From Candidatus Gagatemarchaeum stordalenia (lineage in GTDB: Archaea; Thermoproteota; Nitrososphaeria; Nitrososphaerales; Gagatemarchaeaceae): a stretch of DNA of 49,280 nucleotides. Every line of letters starts with the position of its first letter. Position 1 is the stretch's first letter. The position numbers and the translations under genes were made by a program. Positions 1 through 7,772 of the stretch are shown piece after piece. Location of the stretch: assembly GCA_003164815.1 (NCBI GenBank), contig PLUF01000069.1, positions 73,566 to 122,845 on the forward strand, in the 5' to 3' direction. The notes beneath the pieces are model-generated. The model saw nothing but the letters and a program-made list of their open reading frames with translations, had not been told where the DNA came from and did not search any database.

Positions 1-701
1 CCAGGCTGAATCTCGGTGGTCGCCGGGTGCTTTGCGTTTATCCTGCTACTGACCGACGAGCCGACGCTGACGACCTCTATACCCAGTCCGGCCCGCTCCA
101 TTCCTTTCTTCGCTGCGACGATCTTGTCCATGGCGGCGTTGGAGAGCCTGACCTGCTCTTGCTTGGTCTTGGCGCCGTTCACGTTTCCTTCATACCCCAT
201 AATCCCCTTGAAGACGAGAGCGTCCTGCCTTGAGATCTCCTCTGCCACCTTGGCGGCGTCCTTCGGCTGGACTCCGCACCTGCCCATCCCGGTGTCCACG
301 TCTACGTAGACGTCGAGCGCCGAGCCTGCATCCTTGAATATTCTCCCTATTGTCTTGACGACATTGACGTCATCCGCTGCCAGCCCAATGTGCGCAGTAT
401 CTGCCACCCGCGCCAGTCTCTCGAGCTTCGCGGGTACTATCACCTCGTTGGTAAGGAAGATGTCTCCGATTCCCGCGGCCGCGAAGACCTCGACTTCGCT
501 CACCTTCTGCAGGCAGACGCCCTTCGAACCAGCGGCGAGCTGAATCTTGGCTATCTCTGGAGATTTGTGAGTCTTGACGTGCGGCCGCAAAGAGACCCCG
601 CACTCTCTCGCGAACTTCGCCATCCTCTTGATGTTCTGTTCCATCCTGTCAAGGTCTAGAATGAGGGCCGGCGTGTCTACTTCGTCGAGTTGCTTAGCCA
701 A
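1..701 (-). CDS. Alanine racemase-fold PLP enzyme, D-threonine aldolase / D-serine dehydratase (DSD1) type, 3' part cut by window edge
   Basis: About 233 residues are visible; the C-terminal part lies beyond the left edge. The N-terminus, DTPALILDLDRMEQNI, is the classic opening of the DSD1/low-specificity D-threonine aldolase family. It is followed by RPHVKTHK, which holds the PLP-binding lysine of this fold-type III barrel, and further on VDVDTGMGRCG. The family cleaves or dehydrates D-amino acids using PLP and usually a divalent metal in the C-terminal domain, which cannot be seen here. The start is TTG at 701: an in-frame stop lies just upstream, and the first ATG (about 644) would remove the conserved DTPALILDLD block. 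A TATA-like box (GTAAAAATA, reverse strand, 728-736) sits about 31 bases upstream, so the mRNA is leaderless or has a very short leader. The exact substrate cannot be told from this fragment. Confidence 0.85.
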   Translation of the reverse strand, partial: MAKQLDEVDTPALILDLDRMEQNIKRMAKFARECGVSLRPHVKTHKSPEIAKIQLAAGSKGVCLQKVSEVEVFAAAGIGDIFLTNEVIVPAKLERLARVADTAHIGLAADDVNVVKTIGRIFKDAGSALDVYVDVDTGMGRCGVQPKDAAKVAEEISRQDALVFKGIMGYEGNVNGAKTKQEQVRLSNAAMDKIVAAKKGMERAGLGIEVVSVGSSVSSRINAKHPATTEIQP

Positions 702-727
702 ATGCGACCGCTGTCACATTCCTGCCC

Positions 728-736
728 TATTTTTAC
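728..736 (-). promoter_or_regulatory. TATA-like box for the DSD1-type gene
   Basis: GTAAAAATA on the reverse strand, centred about 31 bases upstream of the TTG start at 701. It supports this start over the later ATG. Confidence 0.5.
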
Positions 737-906
737 TGTTAGGTTCTCCCAATTTCATGTCGAAAGAGCACTCCCTGACATTCGGCCTTCTGAGACCTCT
801 GCGAACGCAGCGGAGCAGCCGGCAACCGCACGGGGGCGCCCGCAAGGCCCGGAGGGCGCATCTTGCACGGATTCACTAGCAATTATGGAACGATTTCGGA
901 ATCTCC

Positions 907-915
907 GTAAATATC
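907..915 (+). promoter_or_regulatory. TATA-like box
   Basis: GTAAATATC centred 29 bases before the ATG at 940, implying a leaderless transcript of the secreted protein gene. Confidence 0.55.
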
Positions 916-939
916 CGCAGCGGGGTTCGGTCTCTGAAA

Positions 940-1575
940 ATGACAACCAAGTTCGCGAAAACAGCGACAGTCATGGCAGCGACAATCGGCATCATAGCGG
1001 TACTGCTGGCATACCCGGCATTATCGACAGCAAGCGCACAGACATCGACGACTTCTTCATCCACGACAGCCGGCTCGACCACCTTGATCACTCCACCTTG
1101 GGGCAACGGCTTTGGCTTCCCCAACGGCCAAGGCGGTAACCGAGGAACGGGCGGTCCGGGAATGGGCGGTCCAGGTTTCGGCGCCCCTCAGGGCAGGGTT
1201 GCGGTCTCCGTAGGACAGGCAATAACCTTCACGAGCACCTCCGGCCAGTACGCGGTCGTCGGAAGCACGAGTACGAACGGGACAGCATCAGGCTCCCTGG
1301 TCTTCACCGTCTCCGGCAACCTGACGGCAGGGTACACGCTCTCCATCACCGGGAGTGTCGTCGTAGGTCCGACAACATACGCAGTCACATCCGGCTCTGG
1401 CGTGATGAGTCCATCCGCAAGCACCATCTCCGGGCAAGGAACTACGAGCGCCAACGGCGCGTTCATCCTGCAGGGAACGTCCAGAGGTAGCTTCGTGGGT
1501 TCGACCGCGTCAGTGTCGCTGGACCTGAAGTCGGGTTCCACCGAGTACTTGGTCCTCCTGAACGGCAGCGTTTAG
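940..1575 (+). CDS. Secreted hypothetical protein with Ser/Thr-rich and Gly-rich N-terminal region
   Basis: 211 residues. Residues 1-34 form a signal peptide: basic start MTTKFAK, hydrophobic core and an AQT-like cleavage area. A Ser/Thr tract follows, then a Gly-Asn-Phe-rich stretch (about 50-85), then a beta-rich domain with alternating hydrophobic and Thr/Ser residues ending VLLNGSV. No enzymatic motif or family is recognised. The composition (NxS/T sites, Ser/Thr linker) fits an exported, probably glycosylated archaeal surface protein. It stands alone, divergent from the DSD1-type gene, with its own TATA-like box. Confidence 0.7.
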   Translation: MTTKFAKTATVMAATIGIIAVLLAYPALSTASAQTSTTSSSTTAGSTTLITPPWGNGFGFPNGQGGNRGTGGPGMGGPGFGAPQGRVAVSVGQAITFTSTSGQYAVVGSTSTNGTASGSLVFTVSGNLTAGYTLSITGSVVVGPTTYAVTSGSGVMSPSASTISGQGTTSANGAFILQGTSRGSFVGSTASVSLDLKSGSTEYLVLLNGSV

Positions 1576-1756
1576 GAATAGACCATACTCGGCTCCCCCA
1601 TTTTTTCCGGAAGACCTGCCCAAATCTGGTTACCGGCCGCAATCCAGACCTCTGTCAGCACAAGTTGAGACCAGGCCAGCGGGAACTGAGGTGCTCGGTC
1701 GGGTGGACCGCTGCCGGTCAGAAGCCTAAATATTCGTTCTACCGGCTATGCCAGAC

Positions 1757-2149
1757 ATGGCCGCCGCTGAGGATCGAGAGAAGCAGATTGAGGCCGAGCT
1801 GAAGTCGGCCGACCTTGCGATTGAGGAGCTTCAGAAGAAGAAGCGGGCGCTCGTCGAAGAGAAGCGGACGCTCAGGTCCGGCGCACCCAGCCCTGCTGAA
1901 TTGGTCCCTCCCCCCTCTCCGGTCTCCGACAAGGCGCTGGAGAAGACGCTAAACCTTCTCGAGTGGACGGGATTCAAGAAGAAGGACGGCGAATGGGCCT
2001 TCCTGAAGGACAGACAGGGCAACATAGTGGAGTGGCTGGACTCCGCTCCGCAGTTCGTGGAAGCGGTGAGGAAGGGAAAGGAGGTCACAGTCGGCAAGTA
2101 CAGGTACAGGGTCTCGGACGACAAATTCCTGAACCGGTTCATCGACTAG
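1757..2149 (+). CDS. Hypothetical coiled-coil protein
   Basis: 130 residues, not assigned to a known family. Residues 1-45 are a charged heptad-like helix (EKQIEAELKSADLAIEEL) typical of a coiled coil. A Pro/Ser linker follows, then an alpha/beta domain of about 75 residues containing LEWTGFKKKDGEWAFLKDR. It lacks a signal peptide, so it should be cytoplasmic. Two in-frame ATGs exist at 1748 and 1757. The TATA-like box CTAAATATT (1726-1734) lies 27 bases before 1757 but only 18 before 1748, so the second ATG is preferred. The extra residues MPD would be added if translation began at 1748. Confidence 0.65.
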   Translation: MAAAEDREKQIEAELKSADLAIEELQKKKRALVEEKRTLRSGAPSPAELVPPPSPVSDKALEKTLNLLEWTGFKKKDGEWAFLKDRQGNIVEWLDSAPQFVEAVRKGKEVTVGKYRYRVSDDKFLNRFID

Positions 2150-2229
2150 TGCCGGCCCGGAGAACTGTGCGGCCGAGAATCTTCAGTCGAGCGCGCTCTC
2201 CGTTATCGCGCTAGGTTCGATCAGTCAGA

Positions 2230-2772
2230 CTAGGGGACGAAGACCGCGGCTGCCACCGCGGAGGTCCAGAGGCCGTTCTTGTCGCCGGCTGCGGACTGGG
2301 TTATGTGGGTCGTCTTGATTATCATCCCGCTCGACTTGAACAGCTGCTCCCGCTCCCGCCACGCCGTCTCTGGGTTGAACTCTATGCCCATGGTGGTGGC
2401 TAGCATGGTCGCCGCGAGGTCTTCCACGTAGTCCCCGGCCGCTTCTTCGGTCTGTCCGAACGTGTGGTGCTCGGAGATGTAACCATACTGAGCCTTCTTC
2501 GAAGGAATCGCTAGGCCAACGGAGGAGACGATCAACCTGTGCGCTTCGTTGGTCTCGTTCCTTGCGAGGACCACGAAGGTAATCTCTCCTGGAGTGAGCA
2601 TCTTCCGCCCCTTTTCCCTCGGGATGAGCCTGCACCCGGCAGGTATTATGCTGGAGACGCCGACAAGGTTGCAATGCTGTATCCCTGCATCCCTCAACGC
2701 CAGTTCAAAGGATTGAAGGCGCTCCTTGTGCCTTCCGACTCCGTTTGTTAGGAAGAAGTGTCTGGGAATCAC
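2230..2772 (-). CDS. pdaD: Pyruvoyl-dependent arginine decarboxylase
   Basis: 180 residues, close to the family's usual length of about 160-180. The enzyme converts arginine to agmatine, the first step of archaeal polyamine synthesis. It is made as a proenzyme that self-cleaves between two serines to form a pyruvoyl group. The cleavage motif is visible as [13 protein letters not shown] (residues about 35-47). Other family marks are the opening [10 protein letters not shown] and the FVVLARNE segment. The start is GTG at 2772, chosen because the protein then begins as family members do and because a TATA-like box (2798-2806, reverse strand) is 30 bases upstream. No other polyamine gene is adjacent. 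This single-chain proenzyme differs from the AdoMetDC-derived arginine decarboxylase of many Thermoproteota. Confidence 0.92.
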   Translation of the reverse strand: MIPRHFFLTNGVGRHKERLQSFELALRDAGIQHCNLVGVSSIIPAGCRLIPREKGRKMLTPGEITFVVLARNETNEAHRLIVSSVGLAIPSKKAQYGYISEHHTFGQTEEAAGDYVEDLAATMLATTMGIEFNPETAWREREQLFKSSGMIIKTTHITQSAAGDKNGLWTSAVAAAVFVP

Positions 2773-2797
2773 ACTAACTCATAGGGTGTGTTTCTTC

Positions 2798-2806
2798 ACT
2801 ATAATT
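2798..2806 (-). promoter_or_regulatory. TATA-like box of pdaD
   Basis: AATTATAGT on the reverse strand, centred 30 bases before the GTG start at 2772; supports leaderless transcription. Confidence 0.55.
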
Positions 2807-2986
2807 CCGTTATGTCCTCGGGTTTTTTGGCATCTAAACCCTGGATTCCCAGTTTCTCGTGCTTTGCAATGGAAGGGGTCGTCCAGAGTACGGATGAGAG
2901 CTGATTCACCCTCTGCAGAATCCCAAACACCCGGGATGTACCTGAGTCGTGTATAGTGGCACAACTCTGTAAAATCCCCGGACAAA

Positions 2987-3012
2987 TCTTAAGTATCTCG
3001 GCGCGTCCGAGA
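2987..3012 (+). promoter_or_regulatory. PII gene promoter with adjoining perfect inverted repeat
   Basis: A TATA-like CTTAAGTAT (2988-2996) is overlapped by the perfect inverted repeat TCTCGG-CGCGT-CCGAGA (2996-3012). The repeat lies between the TATA box and the predicted transcription start near 3019. Its position would let a bound protein block initiation; it could also simply form a short RNA hairpin in part. No regulator is assigned. Confidence 0.4.
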
Positions 3013-3025
3013 AGGCTAGACCCCC

Positions 3026-3424
3026 ATGAAGAAGATAGAAGCGGTCATTCGACGAGAGAAGTTTGAGGCCGTAGATGAGGCGCTAAAGAATATCGGAGTC
3101 GGCGGCCTCACACTCGAGGAAGTCAAGGGAAGGGGCCGGACCCGGGTCATCACGACCGTCCACATGAGGGGGACCTGGACGCAGGAAGACGAGTATATCC
3201 GACACACGAAACTCGAGATAATCTCGAAGGACGACCAAGTGACCAAGGTGGTCAATACCATCCTCAGCAGTGCAACGACCGGTGCCTCGGGAGATGGGAA
3301 GATCTTCGTCACCAACGTGGAACAGTTCTGGGACATAGGAACTAAGCAGAGCGGAGCGGAAGCCGCCGACATCGAGGCGAACCCCCCGGTGAAGGAGCGG
3401 GCCGCCTCGAACCGGAAGAGCTGA
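3026..3424 (+). CDS. PII family nitrogen/energy signalling protein
   Basis: 132 residues, slightly longer than the usual 112. PII proteins are trimers that bind ATP/ADP and 2-oxoglutarate and control ammonium uptake or assimilation. Seen here: MKKIEAVIRREKFEAVDEAL, GVGGLTLEEVKGRGR, and the B-loop signature TGASGDGKIFV, where the usual arginine/isoleucine (TGRIGDGKI) is replaced. The T-loop (about 40-60) is divergent: no uridylylatable tyrosine is seen at the usual place, and the segment TWTQEDEYIRH replaces the common pattern. The C-terminus adds about 20 polar residues. No amtB or glnA is adjacent, so the partner is unknown. Confidence 0.88.
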   Translation: MKKIEAVIRREKFEAVDEALKNIGVGGLTLEEVKGRGRTRVITTVHMRGTWTQEDEYIRHTKLEIISKDDQVTKVVNTILSSATTGASGDGKIFVTNVEQFWDIGTKQSGAEAADIEANPPVKERAASNRKS

Positions 3425-3536
3425 CCCGTTCAACTCAGCCGACTAACTTCGGTCCGGCGCAGAGTCAACTCCTGTGCGCCTCCAGTCTTGTTCTTATCTC
3501 GTAGAATCGTGTAGCGTCTATATAGGGTGGGAAATT

Positions 3537-5066
3537 ATGCGGTTGTCGTTGCAATCATTTACCGCTCCGAGTGCTTTGCTGATTGGGCTCCTGATTATCT
3601 CATCACCCATGATGGCCTCTCACAGCGCTACTACGACTCCTCTTCCGTATCAACTAGTCCTCCTCTCTGGCTACTACCAACCCTACCAGATCGACGCTCC
3701 GTCGACTCCCACGACGATCTCCATCGCTATGAGCAGCAACACGACGCTCTCAACGGCCATAATGACAACTACGCAGTACAACAACTTCAACAACGGCGCG
3801 AGCGACATCTCCGCGTCGCTGTTCCTTCAGAACAGCAGCGCGGTCACGCACTCCCTGAAGGTCTCGGAAGGACTGTACTACCTCGTCTTCTACACCTACG
3901 GGTACAGCGCCAACGTGACCTACAACCTTCAGACGTTCCCGATCAGCCCCTACTTCAGCTACCCGCTCACTCCCCCTGAACCCACGGGCGTCGCATCGTA
4001 CGGCCTGAACAACGTCTCGGGGGTTGTGACACCCTATACAATCAAGAGCACTGACGTCATAGGGATAGCGGACATCGCCTCGATGCAGGCCTACAACGCG
4101 TCCGCCTCGTTCTACAACGACACTCTCTCGGGCGTGACGCTCCAGCTGAATTCCATCCTCGTTGTCAACGAACTTGGCGGTAACCAGCAGGACTACTGGA
4201 CCCAGGACACCCCCGACTTCGTCACGAGCGCCTCGGTGGTCTCGTGGGCAGATAACATCTGGAACGGGAGCGTCTCGGGCTTCCTGAGCAACAGTACTGT
4301 CTCGTCGACTGACGGGGGATACGCGTATCCCGCCAATCCCGGATACTACTACTCATTCCAGTCCTCTAACTCATCGTACAGTTTCCCCTTCCTGCTCGCC
4401 CTCATAATGAGCGAGACCACCGTTCCTGGAACGGGCGTCCAGGTCCAGATCGGTGCCCAAGTAATGGGCAACGGTTCAGCGAATGCGCAGGCCATCGACT
4501 GGTTCGACAACGCAACGATACACGACCCCTCCGTCCAGAGCGCCTACTTCGAGGTCTCCGGGAACGCCACCGTCCCTGACGGGCTGTTCTATGAGTCTGA
4601 GCTGGTCTTCGGAGGGGAGGGGAACGGTGAGGCGACCGGCTTCACGGCGCTGAGCGCCGCTCTCGGCCTCTACTACGGGAACTCCACGACCGGCGTGCAG
4701 ACGGCCTACCCGACCGATTACACGTTCGGGGGAAACACCGGGGAAGCTACTGACAACCTACAGGTGACCTACACCGGAAACGGCATCTCTACTCTCTCTC
4801 TCGGCAATCCCGACTATGTCTACCTGGGTAGCACGACCGGCACGTACTCATTGCCCATAGCGGGTACGACTGTCACCTCGTTCCTGACAGTCAACACGAC
4901 TCAGACATCGACCACTACGCAGACCAGCTCTTCTGGCAATGCTTCGTCCTTGCCTGTCTCTTTTCTCGGGTCCGTGTTCGCTCTCGTCGCGGTCGCCGCT
5001 CTCGCGACTATCTCCGCGAGGCACTCAAGACAACGGATAACCAACGTTCAACGCGAGACCATCTGA
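3537..5066 (+). CDS. Thermopsin-like (peptidase family A5) secreted protein, C-terminally membrane anchored
   Basis: About 509 residues from ATG 3537. Residues 1-30 form a signal peptide (RLSLQSFTAPSALLIGLLII). The thermopsin hallmark region is seen at about 160-240: VIGIADIASMQAYN, then LQLNSILVVNELGG, then QQDYWTQDTPDFV and WADNIWNGS. Thermopsins are acid proteases exported by archaea; the catalytic residues of family A5 are not firmly defined. Many NxS/T sites are present. A Ser/Thr linker near the C-terminus leads to a membrane helix (SVFALVAVAALATI) and a basic tail, suggesting display on the outer face of the membrane. An upstream GTG at 3474 would add residues before the signal peptide and is not favoured. 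A TATATA tract at 3514-3523 lies only about 19 bases upstream, so the promoter is uncertain. Confidence 0.85.
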   Translation: MRLSLQSFTAPSALLIGLLIISSPMMASHSATTTPLPYQLVLLSGYYQPYQIDAPSTPTTISIAMSSNTTLSTAIMTTTQYNNFNNGASDISASLFLQNSSAVTHSLKVSEGLYYLVFYTYGYSANVTYNLQTFPISPYFSYPLTPPEPTGVASYGLNNVSGVVTPYTIKSTDVIGIADIASMQAYNASASFYNDTLSGVTLQLNSILVVNELGGNQQDYWTQDTPDFVTSASVVSWADNIWNGSVSGFLSNSTVSSTDGGYAYPANPGYYYSFQSSNSSYSFPFLLALIMSETTVPGTGVQVQIGAQVMGNGSANAQAIDWFDNATIHDPSVQSAYFEVSGNATVPDGLFYESELVFGGEGNGEATGFTALSAALGLYYGNSTTGVQTAYPTDYTFGGNTGEATDNLQVTYTGNGISTLSLGNPDYVYLGSTTGTYSLPIAGTTVTSFLTVNTTQTSTTTQTSSSGNASSLPVSFLGSVFALVAVAALATISARHSRQRITNVQRETI

Positions 5067-5324
5067 GTAAAACTGGGGGAGTCGGGCCTTCTTCGGGCGA
5101 CCTAAACGGGGCCGGTAGCAAGCAGGTCGCTAGGAACCTTAAGTTCCAGAAGTGTCGCCCTCTTCGGCCTTCATCCTCTTTCCCCTCGTCCGGGAGTCTT
5201 TGAGCTGCCGGATCCTGACTGCGAAGAAACTCTGAGCGACCTAGATTCATATGCATCACCCATATGGTTTACCTAAAACACGGAGAACATAGTGGACATC
5301 CGCGGACGACTTTCCGCTGGCACC

Positions 5325-5720
5325 CTAGTTGATAGCAGTGATCTTCTCGAGAGGATGGGTCGAACCAAGCACCCAAATCTCCCAGTTCTGCCTCAACCCG
5401 AGATTGACGGCGTGGAGCTTCCCACGAGGCACCGCGAGGATTCTCCTTATGGATCCATCACGGAGAACGGATGGCTGGAACCAGAGGCTGGAGTGATTCT
5501 TGGAAGTGAAGCGAGGCATGCTCGGATGGGTCTCGCACTCCACGACGGCGATCTCCTCGGTCAGTGAATCTGAGCGGAAACCGAGGAGGTCGGGCCTGTA
5601 CGCCTCCCACGATATCCTGCGGGTCGGAGGGAATATCGGTTCCTCGATGACCGTGTAGCGGTCGAGCTCCAGCTCTCCGCGCACGATCTTCTTCATCGAC
5701 CGATGAAGGTCCGACTCCAT
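5325..5720 (-). CDS. Hypothetical protein, possible PD-(D/E)XK nuclease-like fold
   Basis: 131 residues. The segment YRPDLLGFRSDSLTEEIAVVECETHPS (residues about 41-67, taken in parts) has the spacing of a PD-(D/E)XK core: an Asp in PDLL followed about 18 residues later by an ECE strand. A conserved-looking tail WEIWVLG follows. This is pattern recognition only: the final lysine of the motif is not clear and no family is confidently named. The ORF starts at ATG 5720, with an in-frame stop just upstream. No clear TATA box was seen. It is convergent with the thermopsin gene and divergent from the gene at 5843. Confidence 0.6.
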   Translation of the reverse strand: MESDLHRSMKKIVRGELELDRYTVIEEPIFPPTRRISWEAYRPDLLGFRSDSLTEEIAVVECETHPSMPRFTSKNHSSLWFQPSVLRDGSIRRILAVPRGKLHAVNLGLRQNWEIWVLGSTHPLEKITAIN

Positions 5721-5842
5721 GCTTCAGATTCGGGACCGCAGCATTTCAGCCCCGCGCTCAACAAAGCTCCATCATCGGTCAGGATTTCGCTCTCCCGTCG
5801 AGGAAAGCTGATAAGGCACTCTCCCTTCGCCGGGGCCGTTCC

Positions 5843-6724
5843 GTGTCAACCCTTGATCTGAAGCCAAAGACCGGTAATGTCGGCGATACGGTAGCTGTCC
5901 GCGGCAAAGGGCTCGCCAAGAGCAAGAGCTACGACCTCCTCTTCGGCGGCTCAAAGGTGGCCACGTTCAAGACCACGTCCACAGGTTCTATTCCCATGGG
6001 CACGAAGCTCACCGTCCCGGAGGTCGCGACCACCGGGTCCAAGGGAGAGCTAGGCACCAAGGTGCAGATCGAGGCGGTCTCGAGCACGAAGACGGACGCC
6101 CGCGGAACCGCCGAGTTCGAGTTAAAGGCCTCGGTGTCGTCCGAGGCTCCAACGGCCTACCTCGGGGACCAGGTTACCGTGCACGGCAATGGTCTTCTGC
6201 CCAACGAGAACTACCAGATTACCCTGATCTCGCCGGGTTACATCCCCTACGCTGCCGGTCTCATGGACACAGACGCCAAGGGTTCGGGCACTACCCTCAT
6301 AGTGGTGCCAGATTACGTCGGGGGCGGCCGTTTCCAGCTGGACCTCCTGAACAGGAGAGAGGTCTACCGCGCCCTCGAGAAGACCTCTCCGGTCGGCATC
6401 CTGGGATTCTCCTACAAGTCGCTCACGGCCGGAAAGCCCGTAAGGTCGTCTGGAGGCCTGAACTGCCCGGTGCGCATCTCCATCCCGTTCAGAAACAACT
6501 CGGCGATTACGTTCCTCCCGGTGGTCTACGCGATTATCTACAACGCCGCCGGCCAGCCTATCCGGATAACGTCCTCCGGCGCTGGACTCCAGCCTCACTC
6601 CACCGGCGACGTCGTGTTCTGCTTTGCGACCCTCCAGAAGGGCAAGTACAAGATCGGAGTGTTCGCAGCGACGGGGACCGGACGAGTGCTCTCGAAGCTC
6701 TTCACCTTCCCATTAGTCGTCTGA
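5843..6724 (+). CDS. Hypothetical beta-sandwich protein (IPT/TIG- or Ig-like repeats)
   Basis: 293 residues, starting at GTG 5843; TATA-like CTGATAAGG at 5808-5816 is about 31 bases upstream. Two similar units open with KPKTGNVGDTVAVRGKGL (about 7-24) and SEAPTAYLGDQVTVHGNGL (about 100-118). This pattern, P-x-x-x-x-G-D-x-V-x-V-x-G-x-G-L, is typical of IPT/TIG-like beta-sandwich domains. A third beta-rich part follows. There is no signal peptide, odd for this fold, which is usually extracellular; the true start could be elsewhere. Function is unknown. Confidence 0.65.
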   Translation: MSTLDLKPKTGNVGDTVAVRGKGLAKSKSYDLLFGGSKVATFKTTSTGSIPMGTKLTVPEVATTGSKGELGTKVQIEAVSSTKTDARGTAEFELKASVSSEAPTAYLGDQVTVHGNGLLPNENYQITLISPGYIPYAAGLMDTDAKGSGTTLIVVPDYVGGGRFQLDLLNRREVYRALEKTSPVGILGFSYKSLTAGKPVRSSGGLNCPVRISIPFRNNSAITFLPVVYAIIYNAAGQPIRITSSGAGLQPHSTGDVVFCFATLQKGKYKIGVFAATGTGRVLSKLFTFPLVV

Positions 6725-6728
6725 TTTC

Positions 6729-6756
6729 CCCTCCGTTTGCGCCGTGTAAACGAGGG
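6729..6756 (+). terminator. Stem-loop after the beta-sandwich gene
   Basis: CCCTCCGTTT (6729-6738) pairs with AAACGAGGG (6748-6756) with one bulged C, just past the stop codon at 6724. It could define the 3' end; there is no strong T-run beside it. Confidence 0.35.
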
Positions 6757-6822
6757 CTCCGCCGGGACGATATACTTTTCCTTCCTATGGCCATTAAATA
6801 GCTCTGCAACCAGTAGAGTCAC

Positions 6823-7203
6823 ATGGATTCAGTAGTGCACTTCGAGATACCAGCGGACGACGTGAAGCGGGCCTCTGCATTTTACAAGAAGGCCTTCGGC
6901 TGGGACATCCAGCAGATGGGTGACATGGAGTACTGGGGTTTGACCACGACCGAGGTCGACGCCGAGAGGATGCCGAAGAACCCGGGCGCCATAAACGGCG
7001 GGATGGGCGCGAGGGGCGGCCCACTCAAGGCCCCAGTCGTTACGATCGCGGTGAAGGACATCGACAAGTCGATTGCGACCATCGAGAAGCTCGGCGGTAA
7101 GGCAGTGGGCAAGAAGCAGTCGATCGGTGAGATGGGTTTCACCGCCTACTTCAAGGACAGTGAAGGGAACACCATAGGCCTCTGGCAGAGCGCGCTCAGC
7201 TAG
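6823..7203 (+). CDS. VOC superfamily (glyoxalase/bleomycin-resistance fold) protein
   Basis: 126 residues forming a complete two-module VOC fold. Visible are VVHFEIPADDVKRASAFYKK-AFGWD at the start and FKDSEGNTIGLWQS at the end, with VTIAVKDIDKSIATIEKLGGK opening the second module. The family includes glyoxalases, dioxygenases and binding proteins; single-domain members of this type are often uncharacterised. Metal ligands may be His7 and the Glu of DSEGNTIG, but this is weak. A TATA-like box (CATTAAATA, 6792-6800) lies 27 bases before the ATG. Substrate unknown. Confidence 0.85.
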   Translation: MDSVVHFEIPADDVKRASAFYKKAFGWDIQQMGDMEYWGLTTTEVDAERMPKNPGAINGGMGARGGPLKAPVVTIAVKDIDKSIATIEKLGGKAVGKKQSIGEMGFTAYFKDSEGNTIGLWQSALS

Positions 7204-7246
7204 TCGGGAGGCTCTCTGTTCCACTATCAAGGCGGGAGTATCGGCT

Positions 7247-7268
7247 CGGGCCTGCAGGTGCAGGCCCG
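7247..7268. terminator. Strong stem-loop between convergent genes
   Basis: CGGGCCTGCA and TGCAGGCCCG form a perfect 10-base inverted repeat separated by GG; as RNA the stem would open to a 6-base loop. It lies between the stop codons at 7203 (plus) and 7281 (minus), so it may end transcripts from both sides. Confidence 0.5.
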
Positions 7269-7280
7269 GACGAACCTATT

Positions 7281-7544
7281 TTACGCGAACGTCGCGATTG
7301 TCTTTCCGGTGACCTTATCCATGACAGTAATCTGCTGTGGATGCTTCGTGAACATCACGTTCCCCAGACATGCGATAAGGGCAATGCCCTTCTTGTTGTC
7401 AAGCTTCTCGGTGCTGCCAGACGCTACCATCCTTTTGAATGCTCCCGTCGTCCTAGGGATGCCCTCGGCCATGACGAACTTGGCGACGGCCTTGTTGCCA
7501 TAGAAATCGATCCTCGTCTGCTCGTCTTGCTTTGCCTCTGTCAT
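7281..7544 (-). CDS. Hypothetical small protein
   Basis: 87 residues when begun at ATG 7544 (MTEAKQDEQTRIDFYGNK). The reading frame stays open further upstream to 7700, but a TATA-like box (CCTTTAATA, reverse strand, 7571-7579) is centred 30 bases before 7544. The additional upstream residues are Pro/Ser-rich and look non-coding. The protein has a basic centre (RTTGAFKRMVASG) and an IALIACLGNVMF strand. No family is recognised and no membrane segment or signal peptide is evident. Confidence 0.6.
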   Translation of the reverse strand: MTEAKQDEQTRIDFYGNKAVAKFVMAEGIPRTTGAFKRMVASGSTEKLDNKKGIALIACLGNVMFTKHPQQITVMDKVTGKTIATFA

Positions 7545-7570
7545 TTCATCGGCTGCAAACAATCGTGGGC

Positions 7571-7579
7571 TATTAAAGG
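7571..7579 (-). promoter_or_regulatory. TATA-like box that fixes the start at 7544
   Basis: CCTTTAATA on the reverse strand, 30 bases before the internal ATG; it lies inside the longer reading frame and argues against the start at 7700. Confidence 0.55.
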
Positions 7580-7772
7580 AAGACAGCGGCTGATCAAGGA
7601 GCTCTCTCTGCTTTGGGTCCGGAACACCGGGGCGCATTCCATTAGGTGAGCCGTCCATAGGCGAAGAGCAATTCGACAGACAGCGAAAGGTTACCCTCAT
7701 AGCTCATGTGGAACGACCGTTCCACGTCCCACTGGCTGTCCCTTTTACATCTAACCCGAGGAGACATCTACC

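Noticed and set aside
701..939. Possible small RNA or gene in the divergent gap near the left end
   Set aside because: Apart from the two TATA-like boxes and a weak GCGCCC/GGGCGC pairing (836-860), nothing consistent was found.
5008..5259. 83-residue minus-strand open frame after the thermopsin gene
   Set aside because: It overlaps the thermopsin 3' end and lacks protein-like composition; the 5067-5324 gap holds only promoter-like and short symmetric sequences.
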